A DNA stretch of 40,723 nt from Candidatus Peregrinibacteria bacterium (lineage in GTDB: Bacteria; Patescibacteriota; Gracilibacteria; CAIRYL01), in NCBI GenBank assembly GCA_016220175.1, contig JACRHZ010000030.1:1-40723 (forward strand), given 5' to 3'. Below, one piece after another: positions 7,905 to 16,581 of the stretch (its first letter is position 1; each line of letters starts with the position of its first letter). The notes beneath the pieces were generated by a model that searched no databases, was not told where the DNA came from, and was given only the letters and a program-made list of their open reading frames with translations. The position numbers and the translations under genes are program-made.

Positions 7905-9065
7905 ATGTTTAGAACTTGGCGAGTGCTTCTGATTGTCTTCGTAGCATCTTTCCTTGGATACATCGTCATGAAAACGATTGAGGGCGATGATCCGAAACCA
8001 CAACTCCAACAAATGGAGCAAGTAGCGCCTACTCCTACGATCACTCTGAACTGCCTGACCGAGGAGAAAGTTCAGAGCCTCATCGACCAGTTCAACTGGG
8101 ATCGTAAGGAGGAGCCCCTCGATCTCAATCTGTCTGAATGCGAAGTACTCGACTTGCTTGCCTACGATGACGGCAAGCGTGGAGTACTCAGGTGGGGATG
8201 GATGACGAGATTTCTCTCGGTGGCGTGGGTTCCGTTTGAGGCTTCGAGTGTCCCCGTCCTGCAGAACACGGTCACGAAGCTTGAACGGACGACTTTTCTG
8301 GAGCTTGTTTCCGACGAACAGATTCGAACGGCAACTCGCAAAGCAACGGTCTCTGTCATCGAGGGAAGCTGGGGGTATGAGCCTGGTCCATCCTACGACG
8401 TTAGACATGAAGTCCTCGACGCAAACGTGTGTCCTGCATTTGGGGATAATGAGGTGCTCTGCTCATGGGTAGAGTATCACTCCTGGTCGTTGCCGAACTT
8501 CCAGGTGCCGGATGCGATCAATTCACTGGTGAAGCGGATCAGGCCGCTCGTCATGGACATTGCCCGAAATCACCTCAAGGATCCCGCCAATCTAGCCGCG
8601 TTCTTTCAGACCAAGGGCGGGATTATAGTGAGTGAAGTTCGATCGGTCATCGAAACGGTCGAGATCCACGATCTCAAGACAGGGAAGGTGTTCACCGTAG
8701 AAGAGAAGAAATCGAGGTTCTTGAACTGGATCCTCAAAGGGCTCAAGGCTGGACAGGTTGTGCTCTCTTCCGAATTCCAGAAGACTTGGGCGGAAGCACG
8801 AGCCAAAGATAAGAGAAGCGATGAGATGTACGAGCAAGCCACAGACAAGAGCTCGGACGGGGAATGGTTCCAGGTGTGGAAGGAAGGGGAGGCGCTTCTG
8901 GACGAAGTTAAAACTCCGTCTCATTTCGTCACTCGGTTCCTCGGGAGGCGGTGGCAAGAGACCGCCGATGCATCCAATGAACAGGAGGCTAACGAGGCAA
9001 TTCAAACATGGCTAGAGTTCGGAAAAAAGCTCGAGATGCTCGTGAGAGTGAATCGGGCTGAATAG
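7905..9065 (+). CDS. Unknown membrane-anchored protein of foreign base composition
   Basis: From ATG 7905 the protein is 386 residues (ATG 7902 is one codon longer). AGGAG lies six bases before 7905, unusual in this window. An N-terminal membrane helix (about residues 6-22) leaves nearly all of the chain outside the membrane or in the periplasm. The body is charged and soluble, with three Cys and many W residues; no family is recognised. The gene is markedly GC-rich: 8521-8580 counts 33 of 60 G+C, against 18 of 60 for 9961-10020 in the adjacent carA. Codon choice (GAG, AAG, CTC) also differs from its neighbours. It has its own promoter, leader and terminator, which suggests a single-gene cargo acquired by transfer. 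Confidence 0.65.
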   Translation: MFRTWRVLLIVFVASFLGYIVMKTIEGDDPKPQLQQMEQVAPTPTITLNCLTEEKVQSLIDQFNWDRKEEPLDLNLSECEVLDLLAYDDGKRGVLRWGWMTRFLSVAWVPFEASSVPVLQNTVTKLERTTFLELVSDEQIRTATRKATVSVIEGSWGYEPGPSYDVRHEVLDANVCPAFGDNEVLCSWVEYHSWSLPNFQVPDAINSLVKRIRPLVMDIARNHLKDPANLAAFFQTKGGIIVSEVRSVIETVEIHDLKTGKVFTVEEKKSRFLNWILKGLKAGQVVLSSEFQKTWAEARAKDKRSDEMYEQATDKSSDGEWFQVWKEGEALLDEVKTPSHFVTRFLGRRWQETADASNEQEANEAIQTWLEFGKKLEMLVRVNRAE

Positions 9066-9131
9066 CGACAGACCATCACGGTCAGGAGGTGGCGCTCAGA
9101 GCATAGCGATATGTCTCAAAGCGCCCCTCGA

Positions 9132-9160
9132 AGACCCCCGCCGTACGGTAGGGGTCTTTT
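9132..9160 (+). terminator. Intrinsic terminator after the GC-rich gene
   Basis: AGACCCC (9132-9138) and GGGGTCT (9151-9157) form a stem around a loop that is itself partly palindromic, and TTTT follows. This is one of the cleanest terminators in the window and closes the GC-rich island. Confidence 0.85.
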
Positions 9161-9201
9161 CGCTATTGTAAAATCTTCCTGTAAATCTTCCAGAGATTTT
9201 A

Positions 9202-9230
9202 TTGCCCAAAACCTCTCCTTGCCCTACAAT
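9202..9230 (+). promoter_or_regulatory. carA promoter, predicted leaderless transcript
   Basis: TTGCCC (9202-9207), a 17-base spacer and TACAAT (9225-9230) sit only seven bases before ATG 9238. Transcription would therefore start at or within a base of the A of the ATG. This also argues against the in-frame TTG at 9202 as start, because it lies in the -35 box. Confidence 0.65.
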
Positions 9231-9237
9231 CTCGGGG

Positions 9238-10341
9238 ATGGAAAACGCTCCTCGAAACGCAAGGCTTCTACTTCAAGACGGTTTAGAATTTTCCGGAGAG
9301 CTGTTTGGATCCCGAAAAAATACTGATGGTGAGGTGGTCTTTACCACAGGAATGGTTGGATATGAACAATCTTGCACCGATCCAAGTTTTCGCGGACAAA
9401 TTCTTGTATTTACCTATCCCATGATTGGAAATTATGGTATTGCTTCCGAGGAACGGTGCGAATATGGAATTCTCAAAAATTTTGAAAGTGACGAACTTCA
9501 TGTGAAGGGAGTCGTAACCTCAGAATATTCACGCTCATTTTCCCATTGGAAAGGGAAACAATCTTTTGATGAATGGCTTCAGGAAAAGGGAATTCCCGGA
9601 ATTTCTGGTATAGATACGCGTGCACTCACAGAACATCTTCGGGAACATGGCTCCCAAAAGGGTCAAATTGTGCTTGAGGGAGAAAAAGCAAAACCTTTTG
9701 AGGATGTGGAAGATCCGAATCTTCGGAATCTTGTCGCGGAGGTATCCTGCAAAAAACCAAAAATTTATGAACCTCTGAGTCCGAGAGGAAAAACACTCAT
9801 AGTCTATGACACCGGTGTGAAAAATAATATCATCAGGTCATTTCTCGAAAGGGGAATTCGAGTAATTCGTCTTCCTTGGAATTATGATCTCACAAAAAGT
9901 ACTGAAAAATATGACGGAGTTTTTTTCGCGAATGGTCCGGGAGATCCGGCACTAATTTCAGAAGTTACCTCTCGCAACATTCTTTTCGCAATAGAAAAAA
10001 ATATTCCATTTTTTGGAATATGTCTTGGTCATCAACTTCTTGGACTAGCGATTGGAGGAAAAACAAAGAAGATGAAATATGGGCATAGAGGAGTGAATCA
10101 ACCTTGCCTGAATGTTCTCACGGGAAAGTGCGTAGTCACGAGTCAAAATCATGGGTTTATGGTGGAAGACGCTACTCTCCCAAACGGATGGGCTCTGTGG
10201 TGGGAGAATATTAATGATGGTACGTGTGAAGGGATTCGCCATAAAAAAGGGATGGCGTTCTCAGTACAATTCCATCCAGAAGCCACTCCCGGACCTGAAG
10301 ATACCGCGTATTTGTTTGATGAGTATATAAAGCTTTTATAG
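9238..10341 (+). CDS. carA: Carbamoyl-phosphate synthase small subunit
   Basis: This 367-residue glutaminase subunit releases ammonia from glutamine and passes it to CarB for carbamoyl phosphate (pyrimidines, arginine). The N-terminal CPSase_sm domain reads 'LLLQDGLEFSGELFG' and 'GEVVFTTGMVGYEQ'. The class I amidotransferase domain has the oxyanion segment 'ANGPGDP', the nucleophile Cys252 in 'FFGICLGHQ', 'SQNHGF', and the His-Glu pair in 'VQFHPEATPGPEDT'. All catalytic residues are present. ATG 9238 matches the usual CarA N-terminus. carB is not adjacent, which is unusual for this gene pair. Confidence 0.95.
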   Translation: MENAPRNARLLLQDGLEFSGELFGSRKNTDGEVVFTTGMVGYEQSCTDPSFRGQILVFTYPMIGNYGIASEERCEYGILKNFESDELHVKGVVTSEYSRSFSHWKGKQSFDEWLQEKGIPGISGIDTRALTEHLREHGSQKGQIVLEGEKAKPFEDVEDPNLRNLVAEVSCKKPKIYEPLSPRGKTLIVYDTGVKNNIIRSFLERGIRVIRLPWNYDLTKSTEKYDGVFFANGPGDPALISEVTSRNILFAIEKNIPFFGICLGHQLLGLAIGGKTKKMKYGHRGVNQPCLNVLTGKCVVTSQNHGFMVEDATLPNGWALWWENINDGTCEGIRHKKGMAFSVQFHPEATPGPEDTAYLFDEYIKLL

Positions 10342-10366
10342 AGGCAATAACAGATTATGAATAGCG

Positions 10367-10394
10367 GTAGAGACATTGCATGCAACGTCTCTAT
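10367..10394. repeat. GTAGAGAC-type palindrome, copy 1
   Basis: This 28-bp near-perfect palindrome is centred on TTGCATGCAA with GTAGAGAC/GTCTCTAT arms. It belongs to the same family as the perfect palindrome at 31119-31146. The hflX stop codon (TAG, 10393-10391) lies in its outermost bases. It sits between convergent carA and hflX and may also form a terminator-like hairpin. Confidence 0.85.
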
Positions 10395-11554
10395 GTATTA
10401 TTCATTATTAATGATGCAAATCGCTTTTTGTAAACATTTGTTTCTCGAGGATAAATCACTTCAGCTATTTTAGCTTTCAAAAGGTCGAAATTCGTTTTTT
10501 GGAGAGCAGAAACTGAGACCGGGGTCCGATCGGCGTAGCGGTTCATACATTCAGAAATATCTTCATATTTTGGAAGGCGATCAATTTTATTCAATACTAA
10601 AATTTGTGGTTTTGTCTCAATTTGGAGACCTTTTATAATATCATCCACAATCACAATTTTTCGTTCCCATTCGTCATCTGAAATATCAACAATATGTAAA
10701 AGAAGATCAGAATGAATGGTCTCAGAAAGAGTGGAAGTAAAAGCGGCAATAAGCTCTGGAGGGAGATCTGCAATAAAACCAATAGTGTCACTCACGAGTA
10801 CATTTTTAAAAACACTCGGAAGAAATAATTTTCCGATGCGAGTATCCAACGTAGTAAAAAGCGCATTCGCAATTTCGACATTTTGTTTTCTCGTGAGAGC
10901 TTTCATGACCGAGGATTTTCCAGCGTTCGTGTATCCAACAGCAGAAACAGTATAAAAATTTTGTCGGGCACGTCTTCCTCGCTGAAGATCCTTTGTCTTC
11001 TCAAGCTGCTTCAGTTTTTGAGAAATTCGGTGCTCTGCCGCCCGGAGATGTCTTTTCATAATTTCAGTATTTGTCTCTCCAATTCCACTTGTCCCAATAC
11101 CACCTCCTTGCCGTGAAAGCTGTGTTCCCATACCATAAATTCGCGGTCCCATATGTCGTATCTTTGCGAGTTCTACTTGAAGTTTTGCTTCCGCGCTTTC
11201 TGCATGAAGAGAGAAAATTTTTAAAATGAGATCCATCCGATCCCACACTTGAGTAGCATATGGAGCAAAAATTTCTGACAGTGTGAAAATTTGGCGCGGT
11301 TTTACGATATTGTTCAAAATCAAAAAATCAATCTGGTAGAAATCATATTTTCTGAGAATATTTTCTACAGTTTGTGGTGAAATAAAGAGTTGATAATCTG
11401 GGAGTCCCGAAAAAAAAATTCTGTCATGAATTTGAATCCCCCCAAGAGTTCGAAGAAGATTTTCGAATTCTTGGGCTCGATGCATTCTCTCGGAATCGGT
11501 GCATTCTGAAGGAATAAGATCAAAGATGAGAGCTTTTTTTTGAGGAAATGGCAT
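10391..11554 (-). CDS. hflX: Ribosome-associated GTPase HflX
   Basis: This 387-residue protein has the HflX N-terminal domain, including the glycine-rich linker 'RIYGMGTQLSRQGGGIGTSG'. A coiled-coil helix 'HLRAAEHRISQKLKQLEKTK' and a TrmE-Era-type G domain follow. G1 is GYTNAGKSS, G3 DTIGF and G4 NKID, with the switch I region at 'ALFTTLDTR'. HflX binds 70S/50S ribosomes and splits stalled ribosomes under stress. The gene stands alone on the minus strand. Its TAG stop lies in the palindrome at 10367-10394. Confidence 0.93.
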   Translation of the reverse strand: MPFPQKKALIFDLIPSECTDSERMHRAQEFENLLRTLGGIQIHDRIFFSGLPDYQLFISPQTVENILRKYDFYQIDFLILNNIVKPRQIFTLSEIFAPYATQVWDRMDLILKIFSLHAESAEAKLQVELAKIRHMGPRIYGMGTQLSRQGGGIGTSGIGETNTEIMKRHLRAAEHRISQKLKQLEKTKDLQRGRRARQNFYTVSAVGYTNAGKSSVMKALTRKQNVEIANALFTTLDTRIGKLFLPSVFKNVLVSDTIGFIADLPPELIAAFTSTLSETIHSDLLLHIVDISDDEWERKIVIVDDIIKGLQIETKPQILVLNKIDRLPKYEDISECMNRYADRTPVSVSALQKTNFDLLKAKIAEVIYPRETNVYKKRFASLIMNNT

Positions 11555-11696
11555 ACTTTTTCAAAAAAAATAATCACGCCCCTTTATTTGAATCACATTC
11601 CACTATGTACGTTTTGGCACACATATCAGAGTTTCTTCATCAAAATTCGAAAAAGGAAAAAAAGCCTCTGAAGTATACGTCTCCCCTTTTTGAATA

Positions 11697-11735
11697 GCAA
11701 AAAGCCCACCTCTTATGGAGGCAGGCTTTTTTTCT
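11697..11735. terminator. Bidirectional intrinsic terminator
   Basis: AAAGCC (11701-11706) pairs with GGCTTT (11724-11729), and the inner CCTC pairs with GAGG. A T-run follows on the plus strand and an A-run precedes, so it reads as a terminator both ways. It lies 16 bases beyond the HU-gene stop and probably ends that transcript. Confidence 0.8.
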
Positions 11736-11750
11736 GTTGCGTTCAAAAAA

Positions 11751-12026
11751 TTATCGAACTGCGTCCTTAAGATTCTTTCCTGCCTTGAAAGTTGGAAGTT
11801 TCATTGCAGGGATTTTAATCTTTTGGGTTGGGTTTCGTGGATTTACTCCAACTCGAGCGGCTCGATTTGAAATCTTATACGTTCCGAATCCAGTAACAGT
11901 TACTGATCGACCTTTCTTGAGTTCGCTTTTCACAAGCTCAAGAAAAGCATCCATAGCTGCAGTAGCAGCCTTCTTGGTAATACCAGCCGCAGTAGCGATG
12001 GAATTTACCATGTCTTGCTTTGTCAT
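11751..12026 (-). CDS. hup: HU-family DNA-binding protein
   Basis: This 91-residue histone-like protein has the HU/IHF fold. The helical dimer base reads 'MTKQDMVNSIATAAGITKKA'. The beta-arm follows 'VTVTGFGTYKISNRAAR', with the tip proline motif 'GVNPRNPTQKIKIPA', and the end is 'PTFKAGKNLKDAV'. It bends and compacts DNA. I chose ATG 12026 because it gives the canonical N-terminus; further in-frame codons upstream run into the promoter. It is monocistronic, between its own promoter and a strong terminator. Confidence 0.95.
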   Translation of the reverse strand: MTKQDMVNSIATAAGITKKAATAAMDAFLELVKSELKKGRSVTVTGFGTYKISNRAARVGVNPRNPTQKIKIPAMKLPTFKAGKNLKDAVR

Positions 12027-12058
12027 AGAAAAAGGGATAAAAGAATAAAACTGTGCAG

Positions 12059-12087
12059 ATTGTACTCGGCGAAACAAGAAAAATCAA
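12059..12087 (-). promoter_or_regulatory. HU gene promoter
   Basis: On the minus strand TTGATT (12087-12082), a 17-base spacer and TACAAT (12064-12059) give a predicted start near 12052 and a leader of about 26 nt without a Shine-Dalgarno. Confidence 0.65.
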
Positions 12088-12205
12088 GGAGAACTGCTTT
12101 TGTTCGTGGGAGCATTTTCTGAAGCCATTTTCTTCACTTCGTTTTCAAAAAATGTGTTCAGCATATTTTGTGTTTTTGCGCAGACGATTCAGATACATAC
12201 GAATA

Positions 12206-12233
12206 TTGAAAAAAAATATTTCAGGAGTACAAT
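12206..12233 (+). promoter_or_regulatory. Promoter of the RSH-EamA gene, leaderless
   Basis: TTGAAA (12206-12211), a 16-base spacer and TACAAT (12228-12233) end six bases before ATG 12240. The predicted transcription start is the start codon itself. Confidence 0.55.
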
Positions 12234-12239
12234 TCGACT

Positions 12240-15038
12240 ATGCATTTCGAGCAATTTCGTGAGGCAATTCAAAAAGACTCAAGGGGACTTCACTTTGACC
12301 GTATCAAAAAAGCATTTTTGTATGCGCAGAAAGCACACAAATCACAAAAAAGAGAGTCAGGTGCTCCATACATAATGCATCCCTTGAGTGTCGCTTTTCT
12401 TCTCTTTCAAAATAATGCGGATGAAGAAACCATTGTTGCTGCCCTTCTTCACGATACGATTGAAGATACTCCTTACACAGAAAAAGATATTCGTCGAGAA
12501 TTCGGGAGTGAGATATTGAGACTCGTGAAAGGCGTCACTAAATTTCCTAAATTTCATAAAAATAATGGCGAGCGTATTCATGGACCTATTGATATCCGGA
12601 CGGAAACCATCAACAAATGGCTCGTTGCTTTTAACAAAGATCTTCGTATTGCCCTTATTAAAATATTTGATCGTCTTCATAATATGCGGACAATTGAAGG
12701 ACTTTTCAGTGCAGAGAAACGCATTGTGAAATCTCAAGAAACGCTTGATGTTTTTGCACCGGTGGCACACATGCTTTCTCTCGGGGAAGTTCGCCTTGAA
12801 TTAGAGCAGATATCACTTTCACAAATTCTTCCTTCCGAGGAATTTCGGCAACTCAAAAAGAAAATTGAAAAGAGAGAAAGAAATATCTCGAAACTCATAT
12901 CACACCTCAAAAATAAATTTCATTGTCATAAAGATTTCCAGAAATTTATCATGAAGCCGTATCCAATTTCATACGCAAAAGTATACTTCAGGTCACACGA
13001 AGGCATGTCGGACGAAGAAATTTTAAAAAGCACAGTATCATGCGTAGTCATGTCACTCGAAGAATGTTATCAAGCGCTTTCATGTTTTCATGGTCATTGG
13101 AGGCAAAAAAAAGATTCATTTGCAGATTTTATTAATACCCCGAAAATAAATGGCTACAGGGCTCTCCACACGAAAATTATTCTCGAAGACGGACAGGAGG
13201 TTCAGCTCAGAATCATGACGGAGGAAATGATGCGATACTCTCAAAAAGGAGTAACTACCTTTTGTTTTTCAGAACGTGGAAAAAGACACGAAATCCCATG
13301 GATGAGTATGCTCCAGAAAGTACTCGCCGGAAATGCCGAAAAAAGTCAGGAGTTTTGGAAAGGAATTCAATCAGACCTACTCCAAAATTTTATTATTCTC
13401 CATGGTCCCCATGATCAAATTATTTCCCTTCCCAAGAGATCAACATATCTCGATGCCGCTTTTTCCTATTTGAAAGATAAGGCGGTTTTTGTAAGAGATA
13501 TTCTCGTGAATGGAGCAAAGGTTCCTCCCTCCACTTGTGTGGAAGATAAAGCACGGGTGGATTTTGTCCTCGACACAACGGAAAATGTAAAATATGAATG
13601 GCTGGAAGCAGTCGATACGTCTTTAAGCATGGAATACATCAAAAATGATCTTCGGAAAAGAAGTACTCTTGAAAAAAGAAATACAGGAAAAAGGCTTTTG
13701 CAGGAGAATTTTGATAGAAATAATCTCGGGAGTGTCCAGAATCTGAAAGATGAAAGAATTCTTAAAATTTTTCGTGATCTTGATATCCATGGAGTTTCTG
13801 ATCTTCTCGAACGTCTTGGAGAAGCGAGTATTTTCGCTGATGAAGTTGCAGATCGCATTCTTCGCGAACAGGGGGTCAAGATTAGCCACGATATTCCAAC
13901 GGTGCATCAACTTGCCTGCGTTGTTCATCATGATAAACTCGAGACATTTCTGCGTATTTTTGATGGAGTTCTTGAAAAAGTTCAACTGGAAAAAAAAGAT
14001 GGGAATTATTATTCGGTAAATCTCGCTATTACGGCTTCTCGTGAGCAAAAAAGACAACTGCTTCAGGTGGTAAAAAGAACTACTGATGTAAAAATTGATC
14101 GAAAAGATATTGTGGATGAATACAGTATTTTCCCGCTTTTTTTCCTTGGAATTATTAGTTGTATTTGGGCAGCGGGAAATGTGTTTTCCTATTTTCTTAT
14201 CCATACTGAGCATATCCATCCTTTCCTTTTTGCACTTGTACGCTTATGGACTATTTCTCTTCTCCTCGGAGGTATTGCTCTTACGAGGAGGAAGCTTGAA
14301 AATGCAGGAGATATTTCTACTCCATTCTCTGCATCCCCGTTTGGATTTCTCGCAGCAGCCATTTCTTTTACTGCTTTTACAGTATTTTCGTATTACACTC
14401 TTAGCTTTTTTACTCCTTCGGAGTATGTTCTTACTCTTTTTCCAAATTCCGTTATTGTGCTCTTCTCTTTATTTTTTGAACAAAGAATATTTCCATGGAG
14501 TCGAATCCTCCTCATTTCATTCCTCTCATTTGGGGGATATCTTCTTCTTTTTGGTGGAGGGGATTCGATCCCTATCGAGGGAAAATTAAGTGCGCTTTTT
14601 GGATGCCTCAGTTTTGGGGTATATACATATTTGAGCACCTATTTTCAAAGAAAACTTGGCATTCAATACCAGTATTTAAGGTTTCTTCTCATGATTTTCC
14701 TCTTTTCCTCACTCATTATTGCTGGAGTCTTCACGTTCATTGATTTCCCGTTTCCCACCGCGCGAGAACTCGAAATACTGGTACTTTATTCACTCTTCTT
14801 CCCCGGAATTGCGTATATTTTTTATTATTTTCTTATCTACAAGAATGGATACACGACGTACATGGTGTACAGTATTTTTGGATTTCTCATATTTTCATAT
14901 GTGTGGCAGGTAATATTTCTCAAAATACCACTCCAGACGCATGAGTTTTTTGCCAGTATCGTGTTTGGTCTTGCGGTGTATCTCGTAGCAAAAATTTATC
15001 CAAAACTCCACCATAAAGCCATAGATACTTCGTTTTAA
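12240..15038 (+). CDS. RSH-type (p)ppGpp hydrolase fused to an EamA-like membrane domain
   Basis: One open frame of 932 residues. The HD domain keeps the residues of RelA/SpoT hydrolases: H47 (PYIMHPL), H71-D72 and E75-D76 (LLHDTIEDT), D144 (IFDRLHNMRT). A synthetase-like domain follows (about 215-340; 'DFINTPKINGYRALHT'), but the positions expected for the Mg-binding Asp and the catalytic Glu read K/S (near 264) and Q (near 322), so pppGpp synthesis is unlikely. A TGS domain (about 383-445) and helical segments (to about 620) precede about ten membrane helices (about 630-922) in the two-times-five layout of EamA/DMT transporters. By family it should degrade (p)ppGpp; what the membrane part moves or senses is unknown. 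Convergence with the protease is not involved: both are plus strand. Confidence 0.85.
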   Translation: MHFEQFREAIQKDSRGLHFDRIKKAFLYAQKAHKSQKRESGAPYIMHPLSVAFLLFQNNADEETIVAALLHDTIEDTPYTEKDIRREFGSEILRLVKGVTKFPKFHKNNGERIHGPIDIRTETINKWLVAFNKDLRIALIKIFDRLHNMRTIEGLFSAEKRIVKSQETLDVFAPVAHMLSLGEVRLELEQISLSQILPSEEFRQLKKKIEKRERNISKLISHLKNKFHCHKDFQKFIMKPYPISYAKVYFRSHEGMSDEEILKSTVSCVVMSLEECYQALSCFHGHWRQKKDSFADFINTPKINGYRALHTKIILEDGQEVQLRIMTEEMMRYSQKGVTTFCFSERGKRHEIPWMSMLQKVLAGNAEKSQEFWKGIQSDLLQNFIILHGPHDQIISLPKRSTYLDAAFSYLKDKAVFVRDILVNGAKVPPSTCVEDKARVDFVLDTTENVKYEWLEAVDTSLSMEYIKNDLRKRSTLEKRNTGKRLLQENFDRNNLGSVQNLKDERILKIFRDLDIHGVSDLLERLGEASIFADEVADRILREQGVKISHDIPTVHQLACVVHHDKLETFLRIFDGVLEKVQLEKKDGNYYSVNLAITASREQKRQLLQVVKRTTDVKIDRKDIVDEYSIFPLFFLGIISCIWAAGNVFSYFLIHTEHIHPFLFALVRLWTISLLLGGIALTRRKLENAGDISTPFSASPFGFLAAAISFTAFTVFSYYTLSFFTPSEYVLTLFPNSVIVLFSLFFEQRIFPWSRILLISFLSFGGYLLLFGGGDSIPIEGKLSALFGCLSFGVYTYLSTYFQRKLGIQYQYLRFLLMIFLFSSLIIAGVFTFIDFPFPTARELEILVLYSLFFPGIAYIFYYFLIYKNGYTTYMVYSIFGFLIFSYVWQVIFLKIPLQTHEFFASIVFGLAVYLVAKIYPKLHHKAIDTSF

Positions 15039-15048
15039 TTTTTGCGCT

Positions 15049-15076
15049 AAGAAATTTTTCCTCAGAATTTCTTTTC
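15049..15076 (+). terminator. Terminator-like hairpin after the RSH-EamA gene
   Basis: AAGAAATT (15049-15056) and AATTTCTT (15066-15073) form an 8-bp stem with a 9-base loop, just 10 bases after the stop codon. The T-tract is short, so termination may be weak. Confidence 0.5.
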
Positions 15077-15174
15077 ATCTGAAACTCGCGGAATAAGAAG
15101 TAAGCGATCCTTTAGAAGATGGACTTTTTTCAAAGAAACTGTAATACTCCGCGGGTCTCTTATTTTGCTTGTGC

Positions 15175-16578
15175 ATGAATACTCCGCAAAAGTTTTTTGG
15201 GTTTTTGCTCCTGCCGATTCTCACATTTATTCTCGGAGTTGCGCTCTCGGGAGAGATATATCAGAACAAGCGTCCTAAAATTTACCTTCCTCAGGAACCA
15301 ATAGTTTCAGAGGCGCAGAAAATTGATACGCAGATTTTTTGGACAGCCCTTCAGCGATGGGAAGAAAGTGCTGAACCATCTGAAAAAGGAGCCGTTGAAA
15401 AATTTCGAACGACTATCGAAAAAACAATCGATATTCTGGAAAATACCCAAAAAGTAGATCTCAGCAAATTATGGGAGGCGCTTCAAGTTGTTGAAAACGA
15501 ATATGTGGATCCCGAAAAAGTTAACGCAAATACTCTTTCGGAATGGCTCGTAAGAGGTCTTATCTCAAGCTTGGAAGATGATTATTCGAGCTACATGTCG
15601 CGAGAAGAATCCCAAACTTTTGATGAAGAACTTGCCGGTGAGCTTGAGGGGATTGGTGCTGAGCTTACTATGAGGAATTCTCTTGTTACTGTTGTATCCC
15701 CTCTCAGAAACTCTCCAGCGGAACAAGCTGGAATTTTTCCGGAAGATGTAATTGCAACTGTTGACGGAGAAAGTGTTGATGGGATGACTCTTTTGGAGGT
15801 GGTAAACAAAATTCGAGGAAAAAATGGGACAAAAGTTGTTCTCGGCATACTCAGGAAAACAGAGACGAATATCCTCGACATTGAAATAACACGGAAACAC
15901 ATTGTGGTGGAAAGTGTAAAATTGGAAATGAAAAATGGAATTGCAGTACTTGAGGTGAGTCAATTTGGAGACCATACAAAGGAGGAGTTTGAAAAGTATC
16001 TCCGCGAAGCAATTGCTGGGAATCCTCGTGGAATTGTTTTGGATCTCAGATTTAATCCCGGGGGATATTTAGATAGCGCTGTCGACATGGTTTCATTTTT
16101 TGTAAAGGAGGGGAAAGTCGTGATTCAAAAAGAGCGCGCTCCCACAATTACGAATAGATTTGTAAATGGAAGGGTTCTTACAGATCTCCCGCTTGTGGTG
16201 CTCATAAATGGCGGATCCGCAAGCGCTGCTGAGATTGTTGCTGGTGCTCTCAGGGATCATAATCGCGCTATTCTTATTGGAGAAACAAGTTTTGGAAAGG
16301 GAACAGTTCAGGAAATTGTTCCGATGAGTGATGGGGCAAAATTGCGACTAACGGTAGCAAAATGGCTTACCCCGAATGGTCTTGATATTAGCAAAAAGGG
16401 AATCGAGCCCGATATTGCTCTGAAGAGAGAAATATCTGATTTCGAAACGAACAAAGATCCCCAAATGGAAGCGGCGTTAAAAATACTCAGAAGAGAAGCA
16501 AAACCAGAAGATTTTGAAAATGTTTCGGAAAACGCAAAAAAGTTATTTCCGGGAGAAGCATCAATATTGCCAAAATAG
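15175..16578 (+). CDS. ctpA: S41 family C-terminal processing peptidase
   Basis: From ATG 15175 (467 residues; an in-frame TTG lies two codons upstream) the protein has an N-terminal anchor helix (about 6-25), so it acts outside the membrane. A helical region is followed by a PDZ domain (about 155-240; 'GIGAELTMRNSLVTVVSPLR', 'SPAEQAGI', 'DVIATVDGESV') and the S41 protease core 'GIVLDLRFNPGGYLDSAV'. The catalytic pair is Ser350 in GGSASAAEI and Lys375 in TSFGKGTVQ, spaced 25 residues as in Prc and CtpA. It trims C-termini of secreted or membrane proteins. All catalytic elements are intact. Confidence 0.93.
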   Translation: MNTPQKFFGFLLLPILTFILGVALSGEIYQNKRPKIYLPQEPIVSEAQKIDTQIFWTALQRWEESAEPSEKGAVEKFRTTIEKTIDILENTQKVDLSKLWEALQVVENEYVDPEKVNANTLSEWLVRGLISSLEDDYSSYMSREESQTFDEELAGELEGIGAELTMRNSLVTVVSPLRNSPAEQAGIFPEDVIATVDGESVDGMTLLEVVNKIRGKNGTKVVLGILRKTETNILDIEITRKHIVVESVKLEMKNGIAVLEVSQFGDHTKEEFEKYLREAIAGNPRGIVLDLRFNPGGYLDSAVDMVSFFVKEGKVVIQKERAPTITNRFVNGRVLTDLPLVVLINGGSASAAEIVAGALRDHNRAILIGETSFGKGTVQEIVPMSDGAKLRLTVAKWLTPNGLDISKKGIEPDIALKREISDFETNKDPQMEAALKILRREAKPEDFENVSENAKKLFPGEASILPK

Positions 16579-16581
16579 AGG

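Noticed and set aside
7905-9065. Vector or contaminant sequence
   Set aside because: The gene is flanked on both sides by host-like AT-rich DNA with a host-like promoter and does not resemble any vector gene I know. Chimerism remains possible but is not supported by the sequence alone.
13466-14219. Long open frames on the minus strand within the RSH-EamA gene
   Set aside because: They are antisense frames over a well-conserved coding sequence, without recognisable protein features.
12240-15038. Two genes (RSH and a transporter) merged by a missed stop
   Set aside because: The frame is open through the junction without a start codon in good context at the membrane part, and no intergenic signal is visible. 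An assembly indel cannot be excluded without reads.
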